Assembly (NCBI RefSeq): GCF_900343125.1
Contig: NZ_OPYL01000001.1
Location: forward strand, 682,001 to 746,000
Length of the DNA: 64,000 nucleotides
Direction: 5' to 3'
Source: Dysgonomonas sp. Marseille-P4361
GTDB lineage: Bacteria > Bacteroidota > Bacteroidia > Bacteroidales > Dysgonomonadaceae
Below are positions 28,134 through 36,389 of this stretch, piece by piece (within the stretch, counting starts at the first letter, position 1; every line of letters starts with the position of its first letter). The notes beneath the pieces are model-generated. The model saw nothing but the letters and a program-made list of their open reading frames with translations. It did no database searches and had not been told where the DNA came from. Made by a program: the position numbers and the translations under genes.

Positions 28134-28403
28134 AAACAGGGAATCATAACAATCAGCGAAAGCGGCAAAGTGAATATCCCAAGCGGTAATGTGTGGATGT
28201 TCGAAATGGAGTTGGTGGAGTTGTTCGGGGTGATAGCCCCGACACTCCGAGCCGTTATCAAAGCAATATACAAGAGTGGAACACTATCTGCTACTACAAC
28301 CCAACGATGTGATTTAGCCACTCCTAAGAGTTGGGCTACATTCTATAATCTTGAGATGATTATTGCCCTTGCGTTTAGGTTGAACACATACGAGGCAAGC
28401 TAG
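28134..28403 (+). pseudogene. Remnant of a small Bacteroides element protein
   Basis: The frame reads GIITISESGKVNIPSGNVWMFEMELVELFGVIAP, later FYNLEMIIALAFRLNTYEAS, a pattern I know from a family of about 110-residue proteins in Bacteroides mobile elements (WMxxxEIAELFGV... YNLEMIxALAFRI). Here no ATG precedes the homologous part and an in-frame stop lies at 28131, and the C-terminus is cut short at LNTYEAS. A GTG at 28170 could start a shortened product, but decay is more likely. Confidence 0.5.
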
Positions 28404-28660
28404 ATAAGGCAAAAGGTGGTGAAAAGTTTATGCCAGCGGGAAGAGAATGGGATTAGTCTGCTTATATCATTGCAAGGTATAGGACAGCAAATCTCACCTC
28501 AAATGAGTTGAATTTCAATCTATAAAGTCGAAGCTTTGCTATTCTCACGAACGGCAAAGCTTCTTAGCTAATGTTTTATGTGTATATATCTATCAAAGGG
28601 ATGATAGAATTTCATTATAGTTCTACAACCGAATAAAGGGTGTAGAACATAATAATTGCT
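28404..28660. other. Non-coding spacer with a 9-bp hairpin
   Basis: No gene seen. AAGCTTTGC (28531-28539) and GCAAAGCTT (28554-28562) form a perfect 9-bp stem. It lies downstream of the fimbrial operon on the minus strand and may terminate or stabilise that transcript, though no T-run follows. Confidence 0.4.
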
Positions 28661-31078
28661 TTAATAAACCTTTACACCATCAACTGTTACATTCAATCTT
28701 TCTGCTGGCATTGAATTTTTATTTCCCCAAAGAGTAGTTCCTGTATTGATACCCTCGTTATTAATCTCATAACCATTAACAGTTGTTCCAGAGACTATTA
28801 CATTGTATGTTGGAGTATTGCCATATGGAGCATCACCTATTTCAATAGCGGCTTTCTTGCTTGTCAAACCTCCCTTATCGTTGAAAATGCAACTTTTCAC
28901 AGTCAAATTGACAGTGTTAGCTCCTTCTTGGTAAAGAAGGAGTGCTTTACCATCTGAGTTAAATTTACATCTGTCAAATTCTATCTTTTTTGCTCCCCAA
29001 GTCCAAATATTGTAAACATCGCCAGACACATTAAAAGTACAGTTCTCAAACTTGCTGTCACCATAAAGTGTGTATGTACCATTGATAACACAATTCTTGT
29101 AAGTACCGTTGCAACGAGCATAGCCAATATAAGTTGAGCTGTTTGTTGTTATAGTAATGCTTTCGAAAGTGACTGTAGAACCATCCAAGCTGTAGTCACT
29201 ATTTTCATAACCAGAACCACCAGTTACAGCGACTTTTACATCTTCAGGATTACCTGTACCTATAAATGTCAGAGTCTTTCCTTTTGCTGATGATGGTATT
29301 ACATATTCACCTCGTGTCAATTTTATTTTAGTCGCTCCATCAGAAATTGCATTTGTAATACCTTCTTCGCTTGAAGCAATATAATTGCCATTGATAGTGA
29401 TTTTGCAATTTTTACCAAGTTCACCATTTTTTAGGTTGTATAGAATATTACCGCTTTCACTGCCTGCATCAAAGCCGCTTGCTGTACAGTTTTCAATGTT
29501 CACGTTGTAAGGATTCAAATTGGAATCAATTTCAATGGCAGCCTTACCTGTTACGGGTTCTGTTGCCTTGAATACACAATCTTTAAAGTTTACCGTATAC
29601 CATTCTGAACCATTTTCTTTGTATACCAAAACGGATCTACCTGCTGAATTGAACATGCAGTTTGTAAATGTGGCTGTTTTGGCTCCGTATGTCCATACGT
29701 TATAGTTATCGTTCGATTCTTGATTGAAGACGCAATTGGTGAATGTTTCTTCAATGCCATAAGCCCAATATACGTTTTCAAAAACGCAATCGGTGTAATT
29801 TAAGACATTTGCGTGCGGGAATCCAACGTAGTCTTCATTCTCTTTCATGATGGTAACATTTCTGAAATCAACAGATGTATTATGAAGAGCTACGCCATCT
29901 GACAAGTCAATCTTCGCATCTTTGTTTACACCAGAAATTTTCAAAGTCTTATCACTTACAGAAGGCATCTTCCACAAACCTGCAGCCAATTCGATTTCTG
30001 TTGCGCCCGCATTAATAGCAGCTTCTATCGTTTCGTAATATGTATTATTTGCTTTTACACCACCATTATTGTATTCACCATCATAAATCGGGTCGATTGT
30101 GATATTGAATGTAACATTACCTGTCAAAATCTTACCAATAATGTTAGTACGCCAGTTACGCTGAACGGGAACAGCGTTAAGACCTTCGCTAAAGTTGATA
30201 GAATTACCACTTTTAGGAGCAAAAGTGAAATCCAATTTTTCCAACGTAGCCTTGTCGTAACCTGTAGTTTTATCATTGGCCAGTATGTAACTCATTGAGA
30301 GGTAAACATAATTCTCCTTTGTGCCGTCCTTATCAAAATCAACATTCAATGTTTCAGGAGTTGCGAACTGTGCAGGAATAATATCAAAACCATACTCGAC
30401 ATTTTGTTCTCCTCCAACTTCACCTGTAAGCAAATTGATAGATGTTGCAGCATTTTTAATAGTTACCATTGATTTTTCTATCTCAATTCCTGAAGCCTTA
30501 GCTGCATCCCAATCTGTCTGGTAAACACCTACGTTAATCTGAGCAAAAGGACGTTTCAATACAACATCAATTTCAGTATTACCTGTAACAGTAAATGTTT
30601 CGGCTTTGAAGAATGCATCACGAGTTTCATCGTTATTAAGGCCGTTATAATCAATAGTTACATTTGTCAATTCTTCTGTGTCGTAAGCTGTACAGTTTGG
30701 ATTCTGAGCCCAAAATGCTACTGTATATTGCTGACCTTTAGCTAAGGTAATGGCTACTTTTTCAGTAAGACCATTTTCGAAAGCACTATTATTAACAATC
30801 TGTCCATTTACATCTGTATTTGCAATTGTTTCAATGAGTTCACCACTGGCATTATAAACTGCATATACCAACTTCTTTGCACCTGTACCGTCACTGATGG
30901 CACGGGTAGCGATACCACCACTGATGGCACGGGTAGCGAAACCACCTTCGGCTGCAAGCGAGAACGTCACCTGAGCCTCATTCCCTGACTGAACTACATC
31001 CTGTTCGTCATTCGAACACGATGTTGCGAACAGCATACCGGCTGCTGCGAACATACCTAACAATAATTTCTTGTTCAT
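28661..31078 (-). CDS. Fimbrillin-like lipoprotein fused to a duplicated beta-helix region
   Basis: 805 residues with a lipoprotein signal (GMFAAAGMLFATSCSND, Cys21). Residues about 30-340 look like a Bacteroidales fimbrillin-like (DUF6562-type) domain: EAQVTFSLAAEGGFATRAI, AKKLVYAVYNASGELIE, YTVAFWAQNP, DAFFKAETFTV, VLKRPFAQINVGV. Residues about 350-790 are a right-handed beta-helix made of two homologous modules (near 420-560 and 665-790), each with NVWTYGAK / NIWTWGAK, then a KAAIEI strand and asparagine-rich turns. Such a fusion suggests a surface adhesin with a carbohydrate-binding or spacer stalk. Last gene of the fimbrial run; 268 bases separate it from the preceding gene. Confidence 0.75.
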   Translation of the reverse strand: MNKKLLLGMFAAAGMLFATSCSNDEQDVVQSGNEAQVTFSLAAEGGFATRAISGGIATRAISDGTGAKKLVYAVYNASGELIETIANTDVNGQIVNNSAFENGLTEKVAITLAKGQQYTVAFWAQNPNCTAYDTEELTNVTIDYNGLNNDETRDAFFKAETFTVTGNTEIDVVLKRPFAQINVGVYQTDWDAAKASGIEIEKSMVTIKNAATSINLLTGEVGGEQNVEYGFDIIPAQFATPETLNVDFDKDGTKENYVYLSMSYILANDKTTGYDKATLEKLDFTFAPKSGNSINFSEGLNAVPVQRNWRTNIIGKILTGNVTFNITIDPIYDGEYNNGGVKANNTYYETIEAAINAGATEIELAAGLWKMPSVSDKTLKISGVNKDAKIDLSDGVALHNTSVDFRNVTIMKENEDYVGFPHANVLNYTDCVFENVYWAYGIEETFTNCVFNQESNDNYNVWTYGAKTATFTNCMFNSAGRSVLVYKENGSEWYTVNFKDCVFKATEPVTGKAAIEIDSNLNPYNVNIENCTASGFDAGSESGNILYNLKNGELGKNCKITINGNYIASSEEGITNAISDGATKIKLTRGEYVIPSSAKGKTLTFIGTGNPEDVKVAVTGGSGYENSDYSLDGSTVTFESITITTNSSTYIGYARCNGTYKNCVINGTYTLYGDSKFENCTFNVSGDVYNIWTWGAKKIEFDRCKFNSDGKALLLYQEGANTVNLTVKSCIFNDKGGLTSKKAAIEIGDAPYGNTPTYNVIVSGTTVNGYEINNEGINTGTTLWGNKNSMPAERLNVTVDGVKVY
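30892..30945. repeat. 27-bp tandem repeat in the fimbrillin-like gene
   Basis: CACTGATGGCACGGGTAGCGA occurs at 30892-30912 and again at 30919-30939, a 27-bp period that keeps frame and encodes repeated (A)TRAIS(G/D)G after the lipidation site. In-frame units could vary linker length. Confidence 0.7.
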
Positions 31079-31346
31079 TTCTGAAAATTTTAATTATTAT
31101 ACAAAATAGTTTTACTTTAATTTCTTGTTTTTAATGTTTTCCGCATTCACTCGGATTGCCGAAACCATTGTCGAGGGCTGTTCCACTTATTCAGAACGGG
31201 GATTCATCATCAATCTGTCGTATCCTGCGAGTTGCAGAATGAAAGGTCTTGGAATAGCTCCATCCCTTTGTGACTGTTAGTTGGTTTTCTGTCTCTTGTT
31301 CGGCTTTTTAACTTGTTATTAGGGTTATACATATTTTGAAATTCTC
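31079..31346. other. 268-bp spacer between the two fimbrillin-like genes
   Basis: No gene is seen. The last 65 bases before the downstream start are AT-rich, while the middle is of more even composition and resembles decayed coding sequence (minus-strand reading ...TMVSAIRVNAENIKNK). It may hold the promoter or an mRNA leader of the 805-residue gene. Confidence 0.35.
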
Positions 31347-32168
31347 TTATTCCACTGTAAATCCTCCTGCTATGTTGCTTCGTTGGTTGGCTTCAATCTC
31401 AACCTGTGGGAACACCACTGTCTTTGATGTTTGTTCATCATCGGTCAATGTCAATTCCGCTACAATCTGCATCGCTGTTGTCGAAGCAAACAGATAGCCC
31501 ATAGCGAGATAATTATATGCTGTACCATCAGCCGAGAATGTTTCGGTGGTGGTGTTGCTGAAATTCCAAGTGAAATCAACTGTTCCGCTTACAGTATTGG
31601 TAAATGGGTGGAATGTGTCGGGAGCGGACTTTGCCGTAAATGATGCCTGCATCACTTTTCCCATAGTTCCCACATTGATTTGAGCCAACGGGCGGACAAG
31701 TTCAATGGAGTAACTGCTGCTTCCTGTTATGATAATATCTTCTTTTGTCGCAAAGAATGCATCTGATGCTTCTGCCTTGGAGAATGTTATCGGATTTGGC
31801 AGAGTGTTCATCTTGATAGCGGTCAGATCATCTATGTCGTAGATGTTCCGATTGCTGTTATACGCCCAAAAGATAAAACTGTATGTCTGATTCTGAGCCA
31901 ATGCAAGGGTGATATTTACAGAAGTGCCGTTAATGGCAAACTCCTTTCTCTCAAGTTCCTCCTTTTGGGTGTTGAACACACCCACCACAAGGGTATTCAC
32001 CTGTTCTGCCTTGCCGAAAGAGCGTGTACGGGTGTCAGTCGGCAGCGTTGCGGTAAAGTTTACTTCTACATCGCCCGTTTCCTGTAAGTCATCGGAACAG
32101 GACTGTATGCCCACCACCGTAAGGGCAAGCATCATCAATATCTGTATGTTATGCAGTAGATTCTTCAT
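31347..32168 (-). CDS. Fimbrillin-like lipoprotein
   Basis: 273 residues with a lipoprotein signal (LALTVVGIQSCSDD, Cys24). The domain has the same outline as the N-terminal part of the 805-residue protein: VNFTATLPTDTRTRS, VNTLVVGVFNTQKEELE, YSFIFWAYNSN, ASDAFFATKEDI and VRPLAQINVGT. It is therefore a DUF6562/Mfa-type fimbrial or surface subunit. It lies 12 bases after the DUF5119 gene. GC content is visibly higher than in the core genome. Confidence 0.75.
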   Translation of the reverse strand: MKNLLHNIQILMMLALTVVGIQSCSDDLQETGDVEVNFTATLPTDTRTRSFGKAEQVNTLVVGVFNTQKEELERKEFAINGTSVNITLALAQNQTYSFIFWAYNSNRNIYDIDDLTAIKMNTLPNPITFSKAEASDAFFATKEDIIITGSSSYSIELVRPLAQINVGTMGKVMQASFTAKSAPDTFHPFTNTVSGTVDFTWNFSNTTTETFSADGTAYNYLAMGYLFASTTAMQIVAELTLTDDEQTSKTVVFPQVEIEANQRSNIAGGFTVE

Positions 32169-32180
32169 TGTTCTTTGCTG

Positions 32181-33242
32181 TTAGGGGAAAATCAGGTTAT
32201 GGTCTCCGTCAAAGTCGGGATTGATGGTTACACCTCCCGATGCTTCCGACATCAGGAACATACCCGTCATGATGGTATGGTGGCTTCGCTTCAACGGCAC
32301 TTCTATCGGCTCGGTCAGGGAGAGCTGTGTTCCCTCATTGTCGTAAATGCCAATCTGTACCGTCACAGCCGACTTCTTGCCGTTCACAAACACATAGTCA
32401 AAACCTATCGAGGTTTCCGTATCGGAAAGTCTCTGCAAGGTGGACTCGAACATCACTCCCGTAGATGAATCCACGGGCTTGTCAGTGTACATACTGTATG
32501 CGTGTGGCATAAATCCTACATAGTAGAACACCACCTTGTAATCCTCGATATTTACGGCTCTTGTCGGGGTGTCATCTGCCGATGCCGACTTGTTGGCGTT
32601 GGCTTTGGAGGCAATACGGGTTGCTTCCTTGTCGATGAACTCCACCACATCGTTAGTGACGAATTCGAACTTGGCAAGAGGTCGTTGCATCGCAACACTG
32701 AGCGTGTCGGGCAGACGCTCTATATCATCCGCTACGAGTTCAATGCTGTTCGTGCCTCTGAAAGCGTCACGATGGTCAGTATTTCCCTTGTGGTCGCCCT
32801 GCAACATAATCTCAGCGAAATTGTCGGCATTGTGGAAATGGGTATCACCGCTTGTCTTCACCAAGTCAGAACACACCATCACATTGTAGTTACCCGGCAG
32901 TACATCAAGCGTCACTTCGTGGTCGTAACCTTCGGCAATGTTCTTTGTGAACACGAACTCCTGCGTATAGTCCTGCATCGTGCGTTGTTTATCCGATACG
33001 GGATAGGTGCGGACGATGTAGCGTATCTTACCGTAGTCCTGATGGTTGTCGTATGTGTCACCCAAGCCTTGCTCGATGACCGATGTGCCATCGTAGATAT
33101 GCTCCCATTCGGTCATATCCGTTTCATAATTGAGGCGAAGATGCATTTTCACAAACTCCGGTGTTTCTGGCCATTCGTGGACATCACAGGCTGAGAACAG
33201 CAACAGAGGCATACATATAATAAGGTATAGAATCTTTCTCAT
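32181..33242 (-). CDS. DUF5119 fimbrial-locus lipoprotein
   Basis: 353 residues with a lipoprotein signal (IICMPLLLFSACDVHEWPE, Cys19). The mature start VHEWPETPEFVKMHLRLNYETDMTEWEHIYDG is characteristic of DUF5119 proteins, which accompany DUF3575 and fimbrillin genes in Bacteroides. A role as anchor or accessory subunit (Mfa2/FimB-like) is inferred from context. Its start overlaps the end of the DUF3575 gene by 4 bases, so translation is coupled. Confidence 0.78.
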   Translation of the reverse strand: MRKILYLIICMPLLLFSACDVHEWPETPEFVKMHLRLNYETDMTEWEHIYDGTSVIEQGLGDTYDNHQDYGKIRYIVRTYPVSDKQRTMQDYTQEFVFTKNIAEGYDHEVTLDVLPGNYNVMVCSDLVKTSGDTHFHNADNFAEIMLQGDHKGNTDHRDAFRGTNSIELVADDIERLPDTLSVAMQRPLAKFEFVTNDVVEFIDKEATRIASKANANKSASADDTPTRAVNIEDYKVVFYYVGFMPHAYSMYTDKPVDSSTGVMFESTLQRLSDTETSIGFDYVFVNGKKSAVTVQIGIYDNEGTQLSLTEPIEVPLKRSHHTIMTGMFLMSEASGGVTINPDFDGDHNLIFP

Positions 33243-34507
33243 CGCTTGCCTCCTTTCTTCTTTAGGTCAAACGAATATGAGAACGATACCGCAGCTTGGT
33301 CTATACCCCAATAGGTCTTCTTGATGCTCTCAATCATCAATCCGTCCTTTGTAATAGGTGTATTGTGGAACTTGTCATAATGACGGGAATAGACACCTGC
33401 ACCGAATGAGAACTCCATCCACCAACGGTTGTTCCTGCTGACAGGCAAGCGATAGCCGACACTCACACCACCTCCGATGGACGGTGTCTTACGGTTGTGG
33501 TCCTGGTAGCGGTAGTCGCCGTCAAAGGAGAAATTGTAAGATGCCAGTCCGAAATGTGCTCCTGCAAAGAAGCCGTCGTTGTTTTCCGATAGCCAATAGC
33601 GGAACTCGGGCTGTACGCTGAATGTTCTGAACTTGATGGTGGTCTTGAAATAGTCCCAAGCCGAATAATAAACGGGCAATGTGAACGACCAGTGCTTTGC
33701 CAAGTCGATTTCTGCTGCAACATTGGCAATGCCCATTCCCAAGCCGATGGCATTGGTCTTGATATGTAGTTTATGAGTCCATTCCTCCACATCGGGAACA
33801 ACGGGGGCCACAATTGACGTTGTGTCTGGTTTGATTTCAACGACTTCAACAATTGGCTCCTCCTTAATGGTATCGGGTACAATCACAGGCTCCTGAACGG
33901 GTGGAAGTTCCTGCTTGTATGTTACGAATACGGCACAGGCATTTCGCATACGCCCGAAGAAGAGTTTGTTCATCTGCTGCCACACCTTACCGTTATCCAA
34001 CTGCTTCAACTTTACGATGCGGTTGTCAATATGGGTATTCGGATGATGATAATCCACCAATAGGGATTCTTCCTCCAATATGGAGATTACTTCATCCTTA
34101 TGTATCAATCCCGAATCCTCAATCTGTGATTTCAGATAATCCCACGGAATGTAGCTGTCATTACGGGTAATGAGGCTGTCGGGAATATCCACCTCCTTGC
34201 GGACAAGTCTTTCGAGTGCGGTAAGGCGACCTCGTGCCAGCTTGCGGTTGAGTTGGTCACTGCCTTCGGGGGATGCCGCTCCACAGAAGGATATTTCCAC
34301 GATGTTGATTGTACTGTCCTGACGGATATTCCGTAGGAACTCGATGATTTCCTGCATACGGGCGGCATTGTCCGAGTATGCGGAATCTATGACAGTACTG
34401 TTCACACGGAAATCGACACAGATTTCCGTGCGGCTCTCTTGCGAATGTGCAACACCCACACCAAACAGTAAGAGAATCAGTGTTATACAATATTTCTTAA
34501 TGTGCAT
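33239..34507 (-). CDS. OmpA-like / DUF3575 outer-membrane protein
   Basis: 422 residues with a cleavable signal (ITLILLLFGVGVAHSQE). Residues 25-115 carry an OmpA-like segment (SFCGAASPEGSDQLNRKLARGRLTALERLV), then a proline/valine/glutamate-rich linker near 205-240. The C-terminal 180 residues (KLHIKTNAIGLGMGIANVAAEIDLAKHWSFTLPVYYSAWDY split by short turns) match DUF3575, a predicted beta-barrel in Bacteroidetes fimbrial loci. Probably forms or scaffolds the outer-membrane platform. First intact gene of the cargo operon; GC-rich relative to the core. Confidence 0.78.
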   Translation of the reverse strand: MHIKKYCITLILLLFGVGVAHSQESRTEICVDFRVNSTVIDSAYSDNAARMQEIIEFLRNIRQDSTINIVEISFCGAASPEGSDQLNRKLARGRLTALERLVRKEVDIPDSLITRNDSYIPWDYLKSQIEDSGLIHKDEVISILEEESLLVDYHHPNTHIDNRIVKLKQLDNGKVWQQMNKLFFGRMRNACAVFVTYKQELPPVQEPVIVPDTIKEEPIVEVVEIKPDTTSIVAPVVPDVEEWTHKLHIKTNAIGLGMGIANVAAEIDLAKHWSFTLPVYYSAWDYFKTTIKFRTFSVQPEFRYWLSENNDGFFAGAHFGLASYNFSFDGDYRYQDHNRKTPSIGGGVSVGYRLPVSRNNRWWMEFSFGAGVYSRHYDKFHNTPITKDGLMIESIKKTYWGIDQAAVSFSYSFDLKKKGGKR

Positions 34508-34523
34508 AATTGTTATTTTGAGG

Positions 34524-35080
34524 TCACTTCTCTTTGGAAGAGAACAGGGAACATAGTTTATTTATTTTATCAGAGGCTTTTTTACTTATTGTAAAATCAA
34601 TATATCCATCAGTTGTATGTATTCTCATATCAGTAATAATCTTATCTTTAAGAGCTGAAACGTCACCTGTCATATAGATATCTAATCCATATATCGCTGA
34701 CCCAACAAAACCGATAGTTCCTTCTCCTTTTCCTGCCATGGTATATTCCGTATTTTTAAATGTGTATGTATTTCCTTCTTCATCTAAAAAAATAATATCT
34801 GCATTGCTTGATAAAGACAAAATCTTATTAGTGCTCCATTTTATTCTTAGGAGATCGATATCACCGACCTTACGAAAAGCGAGCCAAATATTCTTATGCA
34901 ACTGCCCACTATTAGCTCCACTCATTTTATTTAGAACATTCTTGTCTGATACTATCTTTTCAAAAGAAGTCTCGACTATTCTTTCTTTTGTAAATTTATC
35001 AACCTCATCTATTTTATTTTTTGAGCATTAATAGACAAATATCCAAGAAAAAGGAACGCTAAGAGAATTAATTTTTTCAT
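34524..35080 (-). pseudogene. Secreted protein gene split by a one-base deletion in a poly-A run
   Basis: From the ATG at 35080 a signal peptide is read (MKKLILLAFLFLGYLSINAQ) and then a stop after KIK. The -1 frame continues without break as NKIDEVDKFTKERIVETSFE, then VSDKNVL and on into the 133-residue ORF ending at 34524. Adding one A to the A6 run (T6 at 35017-35022) joins both into one protein of about 185 residues. No family recognised; the mature part is beta-rich. It precedes the fimbrial operon by 16 bases. Slippage, decay or sequencing error are all possible; translation might also restart at an internal ATG (34925), without a signal peptide. Confidence 0.65.
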
Positions 35081-35143
35081 AATTTAGAGTTTTAGTTATA
35101 ACACCCTGAAATTAAATAGAATATTTATCATAAAAAAATAATC

Positions 35144-35236
35144 ATGGATAAATTATTAGCAGCATTCCTCAAAGGAGCATGGAAAGGACTTGTAATCATT
35201 GTTCTTTTAGTATTGATCATTAAAGCGTGTGTATAG
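35144..35236 (+). CDS. 30-residue single-helix membrane peptide
   Basis: Encodes MDKLLAAFLKGAWKGLVIIV followed by a short hydrophobic tail ending IIKACV. It runs opposite to all neighbours and is followed by a hairpin. One amphipathic/hydrophobic helix resembles small membrane peptides or type I toxins, but nothing proves expression. Confidence 0.35.
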   Translation: MDKLLAAFLKGAWKGLVIIVLLVLIIKACV

Positions 35237-35239
35237 CAA

Positions 35240-35268
35240 AAAAGGTGCTACCTATTACAGATAGCACC
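35240..35268 (-). terminator. Terminator of the minus-strand element operon
   Basis: GGTGCTA (35244-35250) and TAGCACC (35262-35268) form a 7-bp stem; on the minus strand it is followed by a run of T (TTTTTTG). It lies downstream of the 121-residue gene. Confidence 0.7.
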
Positions 35269-35290
35269 TACAAACTAAAAACGCTAAGGT

Positions 35291-35656
35291 CTAGACTGTT
35301 GCTACTTTTCGCCAAATAGGGTTAAGATCATCCATATTTTCGCAAATCTGGACTCCTCCTCCATAGGCATAAGTAAGTGCGTCTAGTGATTTTAAGGGAA
35401 TACCATCTTCCGAAAGTCTTTCTACTCTGACACCTACAGAACCGTCCTCATTTTCTACTAGCCACTTACACTCCTCGCAAGGACAATCTGCTATCTTTCT
35501 CTGAGCAATGAAAGAACTTCTCAATACTACAGGCTGCCTTATTTCGGATAAGGTTTCTTTTTGCTCACCATTAATCAATAAAACTATAGTGCTGTCGTCA
35601 AGTTCTGAGACTTCCATCTTAAGGCCATGATATATTTTTTCGTCTAATATTCTCAT
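35291..35656 (-). CDS. 121-residue element protein, unknown
   Basis: 121 residues, no signal peptide. The centre holds a cysteine cluster (IADCPCEECKWLV), which may bind metal. The N-terminal half is beta-like. No family recognised. It follows the 54-residue gene by 1 base and closes the minus-strand replication run before a terminator. Confidence 0.55.
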   Translation of the reverse strand: MRILDEKIYHGLKMEVSELDDSTIVLLINGEQKETLSEIRQPVVLRSSFIAQRKIADCPCEECKWLVENEDGSVGVRVERLSEDGIPLKSLDALTYAYGGGVQICENMDDLNPIWRKVATV

Positions 35657-35657
35657 A

Positions 35658-35822
35658 TTATTTTTCTGTTTTAGTTTTTTCGGATTCTACTATGTGTTTT
35701 ATAAATTGATTTAACTGCCTACGTGTAAACCATATCATCTCTATTTCTTCGTTTTCCCAATATTTAACCGGCTTATAATCCTCTGAAAAGTCCAGAGCTG
35801 CTTCAAAATAGTTCTTACTCAT
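35658..35822 (-). CDS. 54-residue element protein, unknown
   Basis: 54 residues beginning MSKNYFEAALDFSEDYKPVK, with a basic and charged C-terminus (TRRQLNQFIKH...EKTKTEK). Its start overlaps the stop of the terminase-small-subunit-like gene in an ATGA, so it is translationally coupled. No function recognised. Confidence 0.5.
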   Translation of the reverse strand: MSKNYFEAALDFSEDYKPVKYWENEEIEMIWFTRRQLNQFIKHIVESEKTKTEK

Positions 35823-36292
35823 TTCTTTTTATTTAATTCGTTTTTAGCTTTTTGATATAGTACACACTCACTGCATTTTAGCGGTCTGTAGAAGCTGACT
35901 TTAGATTCTTCTGTTTCTTCATCTTGCTTTTTCATCTGCTGAAGGTCTGCAAGTTTCATCAATATCTCTGACTTCCTTCTAGGCTCAGTTTCTTGATTAG
36001 CTAATAGATTCAACTCTCGAATAACATCATCCTTGCTGCGTGTATCTGATTCAGCCGTACTTTGTTCTATAGCTGTGAACCTTCTTGCTCTTTCTACGTC
36101 TAAAAAAGCTTGAACATCAGGGCTATTGATCCACCTACTAGACTGCACATTTAGACTGCTTTTGTTGGCTGTGAGTTTTTTGCCTCTACTGGCTAGGTAC
36201 GCATTAAGTCGATCATTGGTATAGATATAGCCTATCAAGGCAAACTTCTCTAAGTCGGATAGTTTAGATATAAGTGTTTCTTTTTCGGTCAT
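35819..36292 (-). CDS. Terminase-small-subunit-like protein (tentative)
   Basis: 157 residues. The N-terminal part DLEKFALIGYIYTNDRLNAY followed by LASRGK, then SSLNVQSSRWINSPDVQAFLDVERARR, matches the layout of phage small terminase subunits: a helix-turn-helix-like start with repeated chain members (NASxAYxxAG) and a 'SRWxxxPDVQxxL' block. The C-terminus continues DDVIRELNLLANQETEPRRKSEILMKLADLQ, also typical of TerS, and ends with Cys residues (CSECVLYQKAK). Known phage satellites use their own TerS to redirect packaging. The match is by eye and needs profile search. It is coupled to the next gene by ATGA. Confidence 0.5.
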   Translation of the reverse strand: MTEKETLISKLSDLEKFALIGYIYTNDRLNAYLASRGKKLTANKSSLNVQSSRWINSPDVQAFLDVERARRFTAIEQSTAESDTRSKDDVIRELNLLANQETEPRRKSEILMKLADLQQMKKQDEETEESKVSFYRPLKCSECVLYQKAKNELNKKK

Positions 36293-36345
36293 GTCGTGTT
36301 AATATAGGTTTTAGTAAAAAATCTATTTCTCAGTAGAAATGGCGA

Positions 36346-36383
36346 TATAGGAGGAGGTGAAAATGGGATCACCCCCACCTATA
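36346..36383. repeat. Imperfect hairpin upstream of the terminase-like gene
   Basis: TATAGGAGGAGGTG (36346-36359) pairs with CACCCCCACCTATA (36370-36383), 12 of 14 positions, around a 10-base loop. It lies in the gap between the terS-like gene (start 36292) and the 239-residue gene (end 36390). It could end transcription, or be a recognition site; no T-run follows. Confidence 0.45.
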
Positions 36384-36389
36384 CGATTG

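Noticed and set aside
33463-34368. Long open frames in other phases inside the OmpA/DUF3575 gene (33463-33882 and 34132-34368 minus, 33901-34170 plus).
   Set aside because: They are shadows of a GC-rich gene: no ribosome-binding sites or family features, and their sequences are compositionally biased.
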